Shown: positions 15,969 through 25,197, counted from the first letter of the stretch. The stretch is 64,000 nt of DNA from Paraprevotella clara YIT 11840 (GCF_000233955.1 NZ_JH376595.1:1-64000); one strand, 5' to 3'. Notes: generated from the sequence alone by a model not told the origin. Program-made: numbers and translations.

Positions 15969-16721
15969 ATGAATACAACCCGATTTTTAAACATAGACAT
16001 ACTCGCGCTGACACAGGATGAGTTATTGCAAAAACTGGATAAAGGCGTGCTGATAACCCCCAACGTAGACCATTTGGTAAAGCTGCAAAAGGACAGAACT
16101 TTTTACGGGCTATACAGGCAAGCCGATTGGTTAGTGTGCGACAGCAAAATACTCTATCTACTATCGAAACTGTTGAAACGTCCGCTGCCAGAGGCCATTC
16201 CCGGGTCGAGCTTCTTCACAGCCTTCTACATGCATCACCGCTACGACCCTTGGTGCAGGATATTCCTTCTTGGGGCGAAGGAGGGCGTGGCCGTCAAGGC
16301 CATGGAACGCATCAACGAGAAAGTGGGGCGGCAAATCGTGGTCGGTGCTTATTCCCCATCCATGGGTTTCGAGAAAAACAAGGATGAAAACGAGCACATA
16401 TATAAGGTGATAAACGCGAGCGGGGCAAACGTGGTGCTAGTGGGCGTAGGTTGCCCCAAACAGGAGAAGTGGATATTCGCACATAAAGATCGTATGCCGG
16501 AAGTGGACTTGTGGATGGCACTTGGCGCGACTATCGACTTCGAGTCAGGGAACGTGAAACGTGCTCCCACAATCTTCCAAAAGCTGGCCTTGGAATGGTT
16601 TTATCGTTTCCTCATGGAGCCCAAACGGATGTTCAAGCGATATTTTGTAGACGATATGTTGTTCTTCTACTATTTTGCTAAGCAATTATTGGGCATATAT
16701 AAAAATCCTTTCGACAAGTAA
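15969..16721 (+). CDS. WecG/TagA/CpsF family (GT26) glycosyltransferase
   Basis: ATG 15969 was chosen over GTG 15963, giving 250 residues. Family motifs are TPNVDHLVKL, PGSSFFTAFY, LVGVGCPKQEKWIF, ALGATIDFESG and the basic ending FLMEPKRMFKRY. GT26 enzymes such as ManNAc or ManNAcA transferases usually add the second sugar to the lipid-linked first sugar. It is the last gene of the capsule operon. A dedicated first-sugar transferase was not found, so assembly must start with an enzyme coded elsewhere. Confidence 0.9.
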   Translation: MNTTRFLNIDILALTQDELLQKLDKGVLITPNVDHLVKLQKDRTFYGLYRQADWLVCDSKILYLLSKLLKRPLPEAIPGSSFFTAFYMHHRYDPWCRIFLLGAKEGVAVKAMERINEKVGRQIVVGAYSPSMGFEKNKDENEHIYKVINASGANVVLVGVGCPKQEKWIFAHKDRMPEVDLWMALGATIDFESGNVKRAPTIFQKLALEWFYRFLMEPKRMFKRYFVDDMLFFYYFAKQLLGIYKNPFDK

Positions 16722-16757
16722 AATCTACTTGCAAAACAGCTTGAATACAATGGGAAC

Positions 16758-16778
16758 ACGTCTGTTTTGGACGCTTAC
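16758..16778 (+). repeat. Capsule-cassette flanking repeat, right copy
   Basis: acgtctgttttggacgcttac matches 4123-4143 at 18 of 21 positions. It lies in the 93-bp gap between the last capsule gene and the converging DUF4143 ATPase. Confidence 0.45.
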
Positions 16779-16814
16779 GCATAACCTGCATTAAGAAATA
16801 AACCAATCCTCCCC

Positions 16815-18104
16815 TTACAAGCAAAAGCCCACCGCATACAACGGCTTGTTCACCATCCAACCTTGGTCTTTATAGGGTAACATGGAGAGGCGCATGCCTG
16901 TAAGTCTGGGATGCTTGTCAATGTATGTGCGCAACGATTTTGAGTGCACGTTCACTTCCGCCTTTACTTCCACCGGGATTATCCTGCCGCCTTTCTGGAT
17001 GATGAAATCAATCTCAACGCGTGAGTCGTTTGCACTGTAATAATAGACGGGGATGTCTTGCGGCATGATTTGCGTGAGGACAAAAAGTTCGGTGAAAGCT
17101 CCTTTGTACTCGCTAAAACAGCTTTCACCTATCAGGATGTCCTCGGGGGGAGTGCCAACCATTGCACCCATCAAGCCCACATCGAGCGTGAACAGCTTGA
17201 AGGCGGAGAAATCCTCATAGAACTTCAAGGGCATTGTGGGCGATGTGACACGATTTATGCGATAAACAAGCCCGGCATCAATAAGCCATTGTATGGCGAT
17301 TTCAAACTCGGAGGCGCGTGCGCCTTTTTTTACCGCTCCGTAGATGAACTTCTTGTTGTCTTTGGCGAGTTGTGAAAGGATGGAGTCCCACACTTGGTTG
17401 ATGCGTGGCACCTGGCTTGCGGGCGCGTGCTTGGAGAAGTCACGGCGGTATCCAAACAAGATTTGTTTCTGAATGTCCCGCACTTCGCCAATATTGTAAC
17501 TCCTTGCATACTCGTTCACAACAGCCGGCATGCCGCCCGTGAAGTAATATTGACGCAAACAGTCGGTCAGTTTGCTCCCGAATGTGTCTATCAGGGAAAA
17601 ATCCTGCGAGCGCAAGATGCTGACCATCTGCTTCTCGCCAACCGCCATGAGAAATTCATCGAACGTCATGGGGTACATCTTTATTACGTCAACCTTGCCC
17701 ACGGGAAAAGAAGTGTCGTTGTGCAATGAGATTCCTAACAGTGAGCCAGCTACGGCTATGTGGTATTCAGGCGCATTCTCGCAGAAATACTTCAGGGAGT
17801 TCAACGCCAACGGGTTTTCTTGTATCTCGTCGAGGATTATCAGCGTTTCGTGCGGCTTTATGTTTACGTGCGTCACGGCGGACAATGACAAGAGGATGCG
17901 GCGTGTGTCGTAGTCCTGTGAGAATATCTTGTTTACGACAGCGTTGTTGTCGCAGTTTATGTAAGCCGTGTCTTTGTATTGTGTCCTGCCGAACTCTTTC
18001 AAGATGTATGTCTTGCCCACCTGTCTTGCCCCGTTGAGTATGAGCGGTTTCCGGTTCGGTTTATGCTTCCATTCAATGAGTTGAGATAATACATTACGTT
18101 CCAT
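16815..18104 (-). CDS. AAA ATPase with DUF4143 domain
   Basis: The chosen start ATG 18104 gives 429 residues. The frame stays open further upstream, but only through repeat DNA. Domains: a P-loop ATPase with Walker A GARQVGKT (25-32) and Walker B TLIILDEIQENP, then a DUF4143 C-terminal domain with a PD-(D/E)XK-like core RVEIDFIIQKGGRIIPVEVK. Such proteins are widespread in Bacteroidetes and archaea and their role is unclear; a nuclease-like or DNA-handling function is suspected. It converges on the capsule operon and diverges from the helicase gene. Three exact-period repeats sit immediately upstream. Confidence 0.9.
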   Translation of the reverse strand: MERNVLSQLIEWKHKPNRKPLILNGARQVGKTYILKEFGRTQYKDTAYINCDNNAVVNKIFSQDYDTRRILLSLSAVTHVNIKPHETLIILDEIQENPLALNSLKYFCENAPEYHIAVAGSLLGISLHNDTSFPVGKVDVIKMYPMTFDEFLMAVGEKQMVSILRSQDFSLIDTFGSKLTDCLRQYYFTGGMPAVVNEYARSYNIGEVRDIQKQILFGYRRDFSKHAPASQVPRINQVWDSILSQLAKDNKKFIYGAVKKGARASEFEIAIQWLIDAGLVYRINRVTSPTMPLKFYEDFSAFKLFTLDVGLMGAMVGTPPEDILIGESCFSEYKGAFTELFVLTQIMPQDIPVYYYSANDSRVEIDFIIQKGGRIIPVEVKAEVNVHSKSLRTYIDKHPRLTGMRLSMLPYKDQGWMVNKPLYAVGFCL

Positions 18105-18105
18105 A

Positions 18106-18191
18106 TTACATTTATTTGCACGAACAATCGATGCAAAATTACATTTTTCTGCACGAATAAACAAGCGGTTCTTGCATTTTTCTGTACGAAT
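18106..18191. repeat. Three 20-bp repeats with an exact 33-bp period between divergent genes
   Basis: ttacatttatttgcacgaac (18106-18125), ttacatttttctgcacgaat (18139-18158) and ttgcatttttctgtacgaat (18172-18191) are spaced exactly 33 bp apart. The first touches the ATPase start codon. Repeated at about three helical turns, they would present the same DNA face and look like a multi-site operator. The 13-bp spacers are unrelated to one another. Confidence 0.8.
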
Positions 18192-18242
18192 GTATTCTAT
18201 TGAAGAATGACAGGCCGATGCCGTCAGTTGTTTATACCCTAT

Positions 18243-20537
18243 ATGCTCCGTCCTTACCAACAAAACATCAAACACAATTTGTTCGAAGCTTGGCGGCAAT
18301 ACCCGTCCGTGATGGTGCAGATGCCCACTGGAACGGGCAAGACACACTTGCTCGCTTCGGTCATATCCGACCGGATGATGGCTGATGATACAGCAAGCGT
18401 TTGGATTGTTGCGCACCGCCGCGAGTTGGTGGAGCAGATAGAGGAGACGGTCGCACGATACGGTATATCCAAAGATGACGGAAGGGTGAAGGTGATGTCC
18501 ATCCAGTGGCTGTCAAAGCATTGGGAGGACGTGAAGGACGAAAGACCGGGTTTGATAGTGATAGATGAAGCGCACCATGCGCTTGCCGGGACTTACAGGG
18601 AACTGTGGCTGCGCTATCCGAATGCGAAGAAGTTAGGTACGACCGCTACGCCCTGCCGGCTGAATCGCAAAGGGTTCACTGACTTATTTGACACGCTTAT
18701 AACATCGGATAGCATAGCGGACTTTATCCGGCAAGGATGGCTTTCCACCTTTGATTATGTATCCATACGTCCGGACAGCGAAGAGCAACGGTTAATAAAC
18801 GGGCTGGAAAGACGGGGAGCGGACGGAGATTTTCAGGTGAAGGAGATGGACACCGTGCTGAACAGGCGACCAAGTATCGAAAGGCTGTATGAGAGCGTAA
18901 GGCAATATGCCGATGGCAAGAAAGGCATCGTGTACGCCATCAGCATCAGTCACGCACGAAATATCGCTGGATATTACAATCAATACGGGATGAACACCGT
19001 CGCCATTGACAGCAAGACACCTGCAAACGAACGGAAACGGCTTGTCGAAAACTTCAGGCAGGGCAAGATACAGGTTCTTGTCAATGTGGACGTATTCAGC
19101 GAGGGCTTTGACTGCCCTGACGTGGAGTTTATCCAGTTGGCACGGCCGACACTGTCGTTGCCCAAGTACCTGCAACAGGTGGGGCGCGGACTGCGCAAGA
19201 CGGAAGGCAAGGAAAGCTGCATGATAATCGACAATGTGGGGCTTTACCGCCTGTTCGGTCTGCCGACGGCCCACCGGGACTGGCAGGCGATGTTCGAGGG
19301 ACGGCTTGCCGGAAAAGGTTATCCGGAGGCAAATACGAGGGCGGTGTCATATATGGCTCTATCGCAGGGAACAGATAAAGATAAAACAGCAGAAACAGAC
19401 GGACAACTGGAAACCATCGTGTCGCACGGACAGTTGTTGGATTACCTGCAAAGTGGCAAATCTTTGCCGGAGAACGATTCGCTACAACCCGAAAAACTGA
19501 GACCGTTCAAGGACAGGGCAAGCGGCCTGTACGGCTTGAAGCGCGGCAACAAGATAACGTCCACGGCACGATACCATAGCGTCCTTGACACGGCTGAAGG
19601 GCTTGCCACCGTGTGTTTTGACAACGGGCAAACGGGTATCGTGGATGAATCCGGCAACGTCAGGATGCGGTTGGGACGTTGCCGAAGCACAAAATTCATG
19701 AAAGGCAATATCCTTGCACTTACGGGTAATAACGGCCGGAAAACATACATGGATTTGCTCAGTGGCCAAATATACAATAAACAGCCGAGGATACGGCAGT
19801 TCGGACCTGTACAAATACTTGAAGAGGACGGTATGTATTACAGCCGGACAAAGGAACAGTATAAAATCAGGAAAGTCTCCGGATGTCATATTTTCCATGC
19901 CACAAGTTCCTGTCTTCTTGTCTATGATTATTATGCCGCTCCCGTATGCCGTCAAGTCAACGAAGACGATGCCCGTTGGGGGCATGACTGCGTGTGCCTG
20001 CTTGCAAATGACTATGACACCTATTACCGTTATTGCGGCATGCTGTCTGGCGGAAGCATTGTCATCGTGGACAATGTCGGCAAGTATTACATTGTGGAGG
20101 AAGGCAGGGGTAAGAAATACATCGCTTGTGAAAATCCCAAGACGGCGGACGAGAATTTTGACGTGGTGATACCCCGCTTGAAAGCCGAAGCGGCAAGACG
20201 GACGAATATGATGGTGGCCGAGGAACGGCGGGCAAACGAACGGAAGCGCATGGCACGTCTGGAGGGAATGAAAGCTGTCGTGCCGTTCAAGTCCGGCATG
20301 AGATGGGGATTGAGGCAGGGGGATAAAGTGGTAGTCCCTCCTGTTTACAGGAACATCCAGCTCCCCGTCGGCTACTATTGCGCCGTTGAGGTCAGTCCGT
20401 GCCGGTGGGGCATCATCATGTTGGATGGAAAAGTCGTGGTGGAGGCCGGCTACTCAAAGGTGGTGATAAATGGTGACGGAACAGCAAGGCTGACCGTCTT
20501 CCCGGGAAAAGAGAAAGTCGTTGAATTAGGCACCTGA
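18243..20537 (+). CDS. SF2 DEAH helicase fused to WG-like repeats
   Basis: From ATG 18243 this codes 764 residues. The first 400 form a type-III-restriction/UvrB-like SF2 helicase: Walker A MPTGTGKTHLL (27-37), DEAH box VIDEAHH (106-112), SAT-like GTTATPCRL and motif VI QQVGRGLRKT. After a linker, the C-terminal 350 residues carry repeats such as GLYGLKRGNKITSTARYHSV and WGLRQGDKVVVPPVY, resembling WG beta-repeats. The gene stands alone, with a strong terminator 35 bases after its stop. The fusion is unusual. DNA repair or defence are possible roles, but neither is shown by the sequence. Confidence 0.8.
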   Translation: MLRPYQQNIKHNLFEAWRQYPSVMVQMPTGTGKTHLLASVISDRMMADDTASVWIVAHRRELVEQIEETVARYGISKDDGRVKVMSIQWLSKHWEDVKDERPGLIVIDEAHHALAGTYRELWLRYPNAKKLGTTATPCRLNRKGFTDLFDTLITSDSIADFIRQGWLSTFDYVSIRPDSEEQRLINGLERRGADGDFQVKEMDTVLNRRPSIERLYESVRQYADGKKGIVYAISISHARNIAGYYNQYGMNTVAIDSKTPANERKRLVENFRQGKIQVLVNVDVFSEGFDCPDVEFIQLARPTLSLPKYLQQVGRGLRKTEGKESCMIIDNVGLYRLFGLPTAHRDWQAMFEGRLAGKGYPEANTRAVSYMALSQGTDKDKTAETDGQLETIVSHGQLLDYLQSGKSLPENDSLQPEKLRPFKDRASGLYGLKRGNKITSTARYHSVLDTAEGLATVCFDNGQTGIVDESGNVRMRLGRCRSTKFMKGNILALTGNNGRKTYMDLLSGQIYNKQPRIRQFGPVQILEEDGMYYSRTKEQYKIRKVSGCHIFHATSSCLLVYDYYAAPVCRQVNEDDARWGHDCVCLLANDYDTYYRYCGMLSGGSIVIVDNVGKYYIVEEGRGKKYIACENPKTADENFDVVIPRLKAEAARRTNMMVAEERRANERKRMARLEGMKAVVPFKSGMRWGLRQGDKVVVPPVYRNIQLPVGYYCAVEVSPCRWGIIMLDGKVVVEAGYSKVVINGDGTARLTVFPGKEKVVELGT

Positions 20538-20570
20538 CAAAGCAGGAATTATCCGCATATAAACAATCAT

Positions 20571-20631
20571 ACACAAAAATGCCGCAAACTGTCCTCCGAA
20601 TAGTTTTGGACAGTTTGCGGCATTTTTGTGT
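20571..20631. terminator. Strong bidirectional terminator
   Basis: A perfect 24-bp inverted repeat (20571-20594 with 20608-20631, 13-base loop) starts acacaaaaatgccgcaaact and ends in a T-rich arm on either strand. It separates the converging helicase and DUF4468 genes. Confidence 0.9.
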
Positions 20632-20665
20632 GCCATCTTATAGGCTCCGGCCATATGGTTCTTTG

Positions 20666-21283
20666 TTATTCAATGAGTTTCGTGGCCCGGTGTTCTTCTT
20701 TCGCCGGTTGCTCAAAAGCGTCGCGTGCTCCGGTGAAGATTTCTTCTACGCGGTCTACCGTTTTACGACGGAACTTGGCAGAACCCCACAGCAACTTGTT
20801 TTGAGCCTTGTTGAGGGCGTTGGCATCATTGATCCATTCTTCCGCCTTGTAGGTACGGCCATTATACCCGTCCAAATCTTCCTCATAATAGTAACTGATT
20901 TGCGTCAGTTCCATGTGACACTTCCCGTCGGAACATTTTATGGTGAGCAAATAACGGAAACGCGTGCGATCCAAGACGAAAGGTTTCTTCTTGAATATCA
21001 TCCATTCTTCGAAACGTCCGACCAGCGTACCGGTAGAGGCATCCTCCATAGCCATTTTGGTGCCTTTCATTTGCTGTTCCCCTTTCATTAACTGATTGAG
21101 GTAGGCTTTCATCACGTCGTATATCTGCTGTTTGTTTTTGCCTTCCACGGCAAAGGTTTGCTGGAACAGCACTTGTCCGTTCACTTCAGGTACGGCACCG
21201 ACCAGATATTTACTGTCGTCTCTTTTGGATTTTGCGCAAACCAACATCGGTACGCATAATAACAATAATAGAATTTTTCTCAT
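20666..21283 (-). CDS. DUF4468 domain-containing secreted protein
   Basis: ATG 21283 starts the signal peptide MRKILLLLLCVPMLVCAKSK; a longer frame exists but is unlikely. The 205-residue product has VLFQQTFAVEGKNKQQIYDV, then a MEDASTGTLVGRFEEWM segment and a strand-rich half, matching DUF4468 (a TBP-like fold found in Bacteroidetes periplasmic proteins). Function unknown. It ends 93 bases from the LytTR operon and is read in the same direction. Confidence 0.78.
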   Translation of the reverse strand: MRKILLLLLCVPMLVCAKSKRDDSKYLVGAVPEVNGQVLFQQTFAVEGKNKQQIYDVMKAYLNQLMKGEQQMKGTKMAMEDASTGTLVGRFEEWMIFKKKPFVLDRTRFRYLLTIKCSDGKCHMELTQISYYYEEDLDGYNGRTYKAEEWINDANALNKAQNKLLWGSAKFRRKTVDRVEEIFTGARDAFEQPAKEEHRATKLIE

Positions 21284-21309
21284 GGGTTCAATCTTTTTGA
21301 AGTTCTGCG

Positions 21310-21317
21310 CAAATTTA
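21310..21317 (-). promoter_or_regulatory. -7 box before the DUF4468 gene
   Basis: On the minus strand TAAATTTG (21317-21310) fits the Bacteroidetes -7 consensus and lies 26 bases before the ATG. The -33 box is poor. Confidence 0.4.
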
Positions 21318-21375
21318 ATAAAAGAAAAGCAATATCGGGCAGACGGACCTTCTGTTTTAGTCATTTTTGTACCTT

Positions 21376-22086
21376 TTATAAGAGATACTTGTTCAAGTAG
21401 GCCGTAATATCTGTTTTATAGGTGTCTGAAATGGGGATGCGGGTTTTGCCGAAAATGATTTGTCCCTTATCCAATGTTTTCACTTTGTTCATCTGTACGA
21501 TGTAAGAGCGGTGTACTCGCATGAATCGGGGAGACGGCAGGCGTTCCTCCATACTTTTCATGCTGATAAGTGTCAGGACAGGGCGAGGGTCGTTTTCCGT
21601 ATAAATCTTCAGATAGTCTTTTAGTCCTTCGATGTAGAGTATGTCTTCCAACCGGATTTGAACGAGTTTATAGTCGGATTTTACGTAAATAAAGTCCTCT
21701 TCACGGGAAGGATTTGCCTGATGTTTCAGTTCAAACCATTCCAAAGCCTTACGGGAGGCAGTCAAGAATTCATTATAGTTAATAGGCTTGAGCAGATAAT
21801 CCAAAGCGTTGACTTTGAAGCCGTCCAACGCATACTGGTCGAAAGCCGTGGTAAAAACGATACGGGTGTCTTGGGGGAGCATCCGGGATAATTCCAAGCC
21901 GTTGAGGTCGGGCATCTGTATGTCCAAAAACAATAAGTCGATGTTCCTGAAGTTGATGTCGTTCAGTGCCATGACGGCACTGTTGTATTTGCCGCATAGT
22001 TCCAGGAAAGGTGTTTTGCGGACATAGCTTTCCATCAGTTCCAATGCCAGCGGTTCGTCATCTATGATTACGCATTTAAGAGTCAT
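21376..22086 (-). CDS. LytTR-family response regulator
   Basis: This 236-residue protein has a receiver domain (1-120: CVIIDDEPLA, phosphoacceptor Asp55 in LLFLDIQMPD, Lys in LLKPINY) and a C-terminal LytTR DNA-binding domain (about 140-236: EDILYIEGLKDYLKIYTEN, PRFMRVHRSYIVQMNKV). Its start overlaps the kinase stop by four bases, so both are translated together. It should regulate the cotranscribed efflux genes or its own operon; this is inferred from position. Confidence 0.93.
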   Translation of the reverse strand: MTLKCVIIDDEPLALELMESYVRKTPFLELCGKYNSAVMALNDINFRNIDLLFLDIQMPDLNGLELSRMLPQDTRIVFTTAFDQYALDGFKVNALDYLLKPINYNEFLTASRKALEWFELKHQANPSREEDFIYVKSDYKLVQIRLEDILYIEGLKDYLKIYTENDPRPVLTLISMKSMEERLPSPRFMRVHRSYIVQMNKVKTLDKGQIIFGKTRIPISDTYKTDITAYLNKYLL

Positions 22087-23156
22087 TTTGTGGTAGTGTG
22101 TATCGTTAATATTGATTTGTAGACCGTAGCGTTTTCATCACAGCCTTTGGTCCATTCATATTTGTCGGGATAAATCAGATCTAGACGTTTCTGGACTTGT
22201 TCCAGACCGATGCCGCTTCCGCTGATGTCGTTCCTTTGCTTAGGAAAATAAGAATTTTCGATAGAGCAGCTTAGGGTGTCGGGACCGGAGCTGTAGATTT
22301 TGATATGTATAAAGCTCGGTTTGACCGGGCTGATGCCGTGTTTGAAGGCATTTTCAAATAAAGATATGAAGATAAGCGGAGCTACCCGGATCGGGTTTTC
22401 GCTTGGAATGTCGATATGGAATTGCAAGTCTACATTAGATGACAATCTGATTTTCATCAGTGCCACATAGTTTTTCAGAAATTCCAATTCACGGTTCAGC
22501 GGGATGAAATCCTGATTATTGTCGTAAAGCAGATGACGCAACAATCGGCTGAGGTCCTGTACCGCCTGTTGTGCCTTGTCCGTATCGAAGGCAATCAGGG
22601 CATAGATGTTGTTCAGGGTGTTCAGCAGAAAATGCGGATTGATCTGGTTGTGCAGGTTTTTCAGTTCGGCTTCAATCCTTTTCAGTTCGGCCTTTTGCCT
22701 GCCCAATTCAGCTTCGTGCCATTTTTTACTCATACGGATGGTGGCGGCCAGTGCTGCAATCAGTCCGAACAGAATGAAATCGCGCAAACGAAACAACAGG
22801 AAGCCCCAGAATCCCATACTGTTTTTGGGAGGAGGGGGAGTACTGTGAAAATAGGCATTGACCAGCTCAAACCACAGATGGGTGAAGAACAGCATACCGA
22901 TGCAGAACGCCACATTGGAGAGGACGTAGGCTTTATTTCTTTTATTGAACAGCAGTTGGGGAACAAGCCATATATAATTGAGGTAGAACACCATGGCCAT
23001 GGCCAAAGGAGGCCCCATCATACGAAACATTTCCTCTTGGCCGGGGCGTTCGTTGGCCCGTCCGATCAGCATCGGTGGCAAACAAAACAGGAACACCCAT
23101 GCCAAGAGATGGATGAGCAGTTCCTGTGAGTGTTTATAATTCAAGTACCATTTCAT
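22083..23156 (-). CDS. LytS/YehU-type sensor histidine kinase
   Basis: This 357-residue protein has four predicted membrane helices in the first 150 residues, a coiled coil (about 155-185), the His_kinase motif NQINPHFLLNTLNNI with the phosphorylated His, and the ATP-binding boxes ENAFKHG and SGSGIGLEQVQKRL. This architecture pairs with LytTR regulators. It begins six bases after the permease gene, in the same operon as an exporter, and may sense exported compounds or envelope stress. Confidence 0.92.
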   Translation of the reverse strand: MKWYLNYKHSQELLIHLLAWVFLFCLPPMLIGRANERPGQEEMFRMMGPPLAMAMVFYLNYIWLVPQLLFNKRNKAYVLSNVAFCIGMLFFTHLWFELVNAYFHSTPPPPKNSMGFWGFLLFRLRDFILFGLIAALAATIRMSKKWHEAELGRQKAELKRIEAELKNLHNQINPHFLLNTLNNIYALIAFDTDKAQQAVQDLSRLLRHLLYDNNQDFIPLNRELEFLKNYVALMKIRLSSNVDLQFHIDIPSENPIRVAPLIFISLFENAFKHGISPVKPSFIHIKIYSSGPDTLSCSIENSYFPKQRNDISGSGIGLEQVQKRLDLIYPDKYEWTKGCDENATVYKSILTIHTTTK

Positions 23157-23162
23157 AGTCGT

Positions 23163-24401
23163 TTATTCATACCGGATGGCTTCGATTGGATCCATATTGG
23201 CGGCTTTCTTGGCGGGATACCAGCCGAAGAAAATCCCGATAAACGTGCAGACACCGAAACTCATCACGATGCTCCACCATTGGATGAAGATGGGCATATT
23301 GGCCGCAACCTTGATGACGTATGCGGCTCCTATACCTAATATGACACCGATCAAGCCTCCCGCGATACTCAATATGGCAGCTTCGATGAGGAACTGGCTC
23401 AGGATGTCTATGCCGCGTGCTCCTACAGACATACGGAGTCCGATTTCCTTGGTTCTTTCCGTTACGGATACGTACATGATGTTCATGATGCCTATACCTC
23501 CGACAATCAGTGAGATGCCGGCCACGCTACCTAATAAAATCGTCAACAAGTCCATCGTGGAATTCATCATGGAAGAGATTTCTTCTTGGCTTCGGATGGT
23601 GAAGTCGTCCACGTCGGCTTCTGTGGTTTCCGTTTCTTCTTTTAAATTATGGTTTTTGCGTAAGATTTCGGTGATTTCCTCGATCGCCATATCCGTGGCA
23701 TCTTCGGTAACGGCAGAACAGTTGATGCCTTGAAGGTAAGTCACCGCCAGGATGCGTTTCATGACTGTGGTGTAGGGGGCGAGTGCCATGTCGTCTTGGT
23801 CCATCCCCCAGGAGTTATAACCTTTGGACTTCAGTACGCCGACCACACGGAACGGGATGGAATTGAACCGCACCACACGTCCGATCGGGCTGCTTCCGTC
23901 GGGGAACAGGTTATCCACTACGGTCTGTCCCAACACGCATACCTTGGCGGCCGTTTTGATGTCCTGTTCCGTGAAGAACTCGCCGTCTGCCACTTTACGT
24001 TGCTGTATGGTGAGGTAATCTTCGTTGACCCCGTATATGCTGGACGGGGCGTTGTTGTTACCGTAAATGAACTGTCCGGCACTGTTGACCGACGGACTGA
24101 CGGCTGTCAGGTATTTTGCTTCATTACGTATGCTTTCGTAGTCTTCCAGTTTCAAGGTCTGCATTTCGTCGGCATCCAGACGCACGCCGCCGCGCATATC
24201 CGCTCCCGGATGTATCATGATCATATTCGAACCCATTTCCGAGATTTGTTTGCGGATGCTGCGTTTCGAGCCTTGGCCGATGGCCAGCATGGCTATAACC
24301 GAGGCCACGCCGATGATGATGCCGAGAGCCGTCAAAAAAGAACGTAGCTTATTGGAAGCAATGGCCTTGAGGGCTATTTTGAAAAGATTGGTCGTATTCA
24401 T
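23163..24401 (-). CDS. MacB-like ABC transporter permease (FtsX family)
   Basis: This 412-residue protein has an N-terminal helix after NKLRSFLTALGIIIGVASVI, a large periplasmic MacB domain (about 45-270), and three C-terminal helices with GGIGIMNIMYVSVTERTKEI and ILIGxxxAxKAAxxxPIEALRYE-type ending (AKKAANMDPIEAIRYE). It works with the separate ATPase next door. Together with the adaptor and TolC it forms a mechanotransmission efflux pump of the MacAB type, exporting peptides or lipids through the outer membrane. The ATPase is a separate protein, unlike E. coli MacB. Confidence 0.92.
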   Translation of the reverse strand: MNTTNLFKIALKAIASNKLRSFLTALGIIIGVASVIAMLAIGQGSKRSIRKQISEMGSNMIMIHPGADMRGGVRLDADEMQTLKLEDYESIRNEAKYLTAVSPSVNSAGQFIYGNNNAPSSIYGVNEDYLTIQQRKVADGEFFTEQDIKTAAKVCVLGQTVVDNLFPDGSSPIGRVVRFNSIPFRVVGVLKSKGYNSWGMDQDDMALAPYTTVMKRILAVTYLQGINCSAVTEDATDMAIEEITEILRKNHNLKEETETTEADVDDFTIRSQEEISSMMNSTMDLLTILLGSVAGISLIVGGIGIMNIMYVSVTERTKEIGLRMSVGARGIDILSQFLIEAAILSIAGGLIGVILGIGAAYVIKVAANMPIFIQWWSIVMSFGVCTFIGIFFGWYPAKKAANMDPIEAIRYE

Positions 24402-24413
24402 GTATTCCTTTGT

Positions 24414-25175
24414 TTAATCGTCCTGCGGAAGCGGAAGCTGTGCCAAGGCCTCTGCGGCAGACAGTATGTTGGAGTTCAGGGTGTCTTCCCGTATCAATCC
24501 GTCGCGCAATGTGATATTGCGGCTGCTGTATTGGGCTATCTCCGGGTTGTGCGTCACGAAAATGATGGTGCGTCCCATGGCATGAAGTTTTTGGAACAAT
24601 ACCAAAATCTCGAAAGAGGTACGTGTATCCAGATTACCGGTCGCCTCATCGGCCAAGAGTACGGCCGGGTCGTTGACTAATGCCCGGGCGATGGCCACAC
24701 GTTGCATTTGTCCGCCCGACATTTGGTTGGACTTGTGGTAGAGGCGGTTACCGAGGCCTACCATTTCGAGTGCCTTGACAGCCCGTTCCTTTCTTTCTTT
24801 GGCCGAGACGGATGAATTGTACATGAGGGGGAGTTCCACATTCTCTACCGCCGTAGTCTTGGGCAGCAAATTATAGTTTTGGAATACGAAACCGATTTTC
24901 CGGTTGCGCAGGACAGCCCGTTCGCGGCGTTTCATGGTGCGGACGTGCACGCCGTCCAATATATATTCTCCCGAAGTGGGCGTATCCAAACAACCTAATT
25001 GGTTCAGCAACGTAGATTTGCCGGAACCGGACGTTCCCATGATGGTGACAAATTCCCCTTCTTGAATCTTGAACGACACTCCCCGCAGGGCATGTACCAC
25101 TTCATCGCCCACGATAAAGTTCCGTTTCACATTCTGTAGCTCTATGACTACTTTTTTCTGTTCGTTTCCTTCCAT
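24414..25175 (-). CDS. ABC transporter ATP-binding protein (LolD/MacB type)
   Basis: This 253-residue ATPase has Walker [13 protein letters not shown]-loop [10 protein letters not shown], signature [15 protein letters not shown] and Walker [13 protein letters not shown]. It contains the [14 protein letters not shown] segment of the LolD/MacB subgroup. It lies 12 bases upstream of its permease and 22 bases downstream of the adaptor. Confidence 0.94.
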   Translation of the reverse strand: MEGNEQKKVVIELQNVKRNFIVGDEVVHALRGVSFKIQEGEFVTIMGTSGSGKSTLLNQLGCLDTPTSGEYILDGVHVRTMKRRERAVLRNRKIGFVFQNYNLLPKTTAVENVELPLMYNSSVSAKERKERAVKALEMVGLGNRLYHKSNQMSGGQMQRVAIARALVNDPAVLLADEATGNLDTRTSFEILVLFQKLHAMGRTIIFVTHNPEIAQYSSRNITLRDGLIREDTLNSNILSAAEALAQLPLPQDD

Positions 25176-25197
25176 GATAATGGACTTTTAACCCGGG

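Noticed and set aside
18106-18191. CRISPR-like reading of the 33-bp-period repeats
   Set aside because: Three imperfect 20-bp repeats with 13-bp spacers and no cas genes do not form a CRISPR array.
18105-18416. N-terminal extension of the DUF4143 ATPase by 104 codons
   Set aside because: The extension runs through the repeat region and into the helicase coding sequence. The family normally begins close to MERNVLSQLIEW at 18104.
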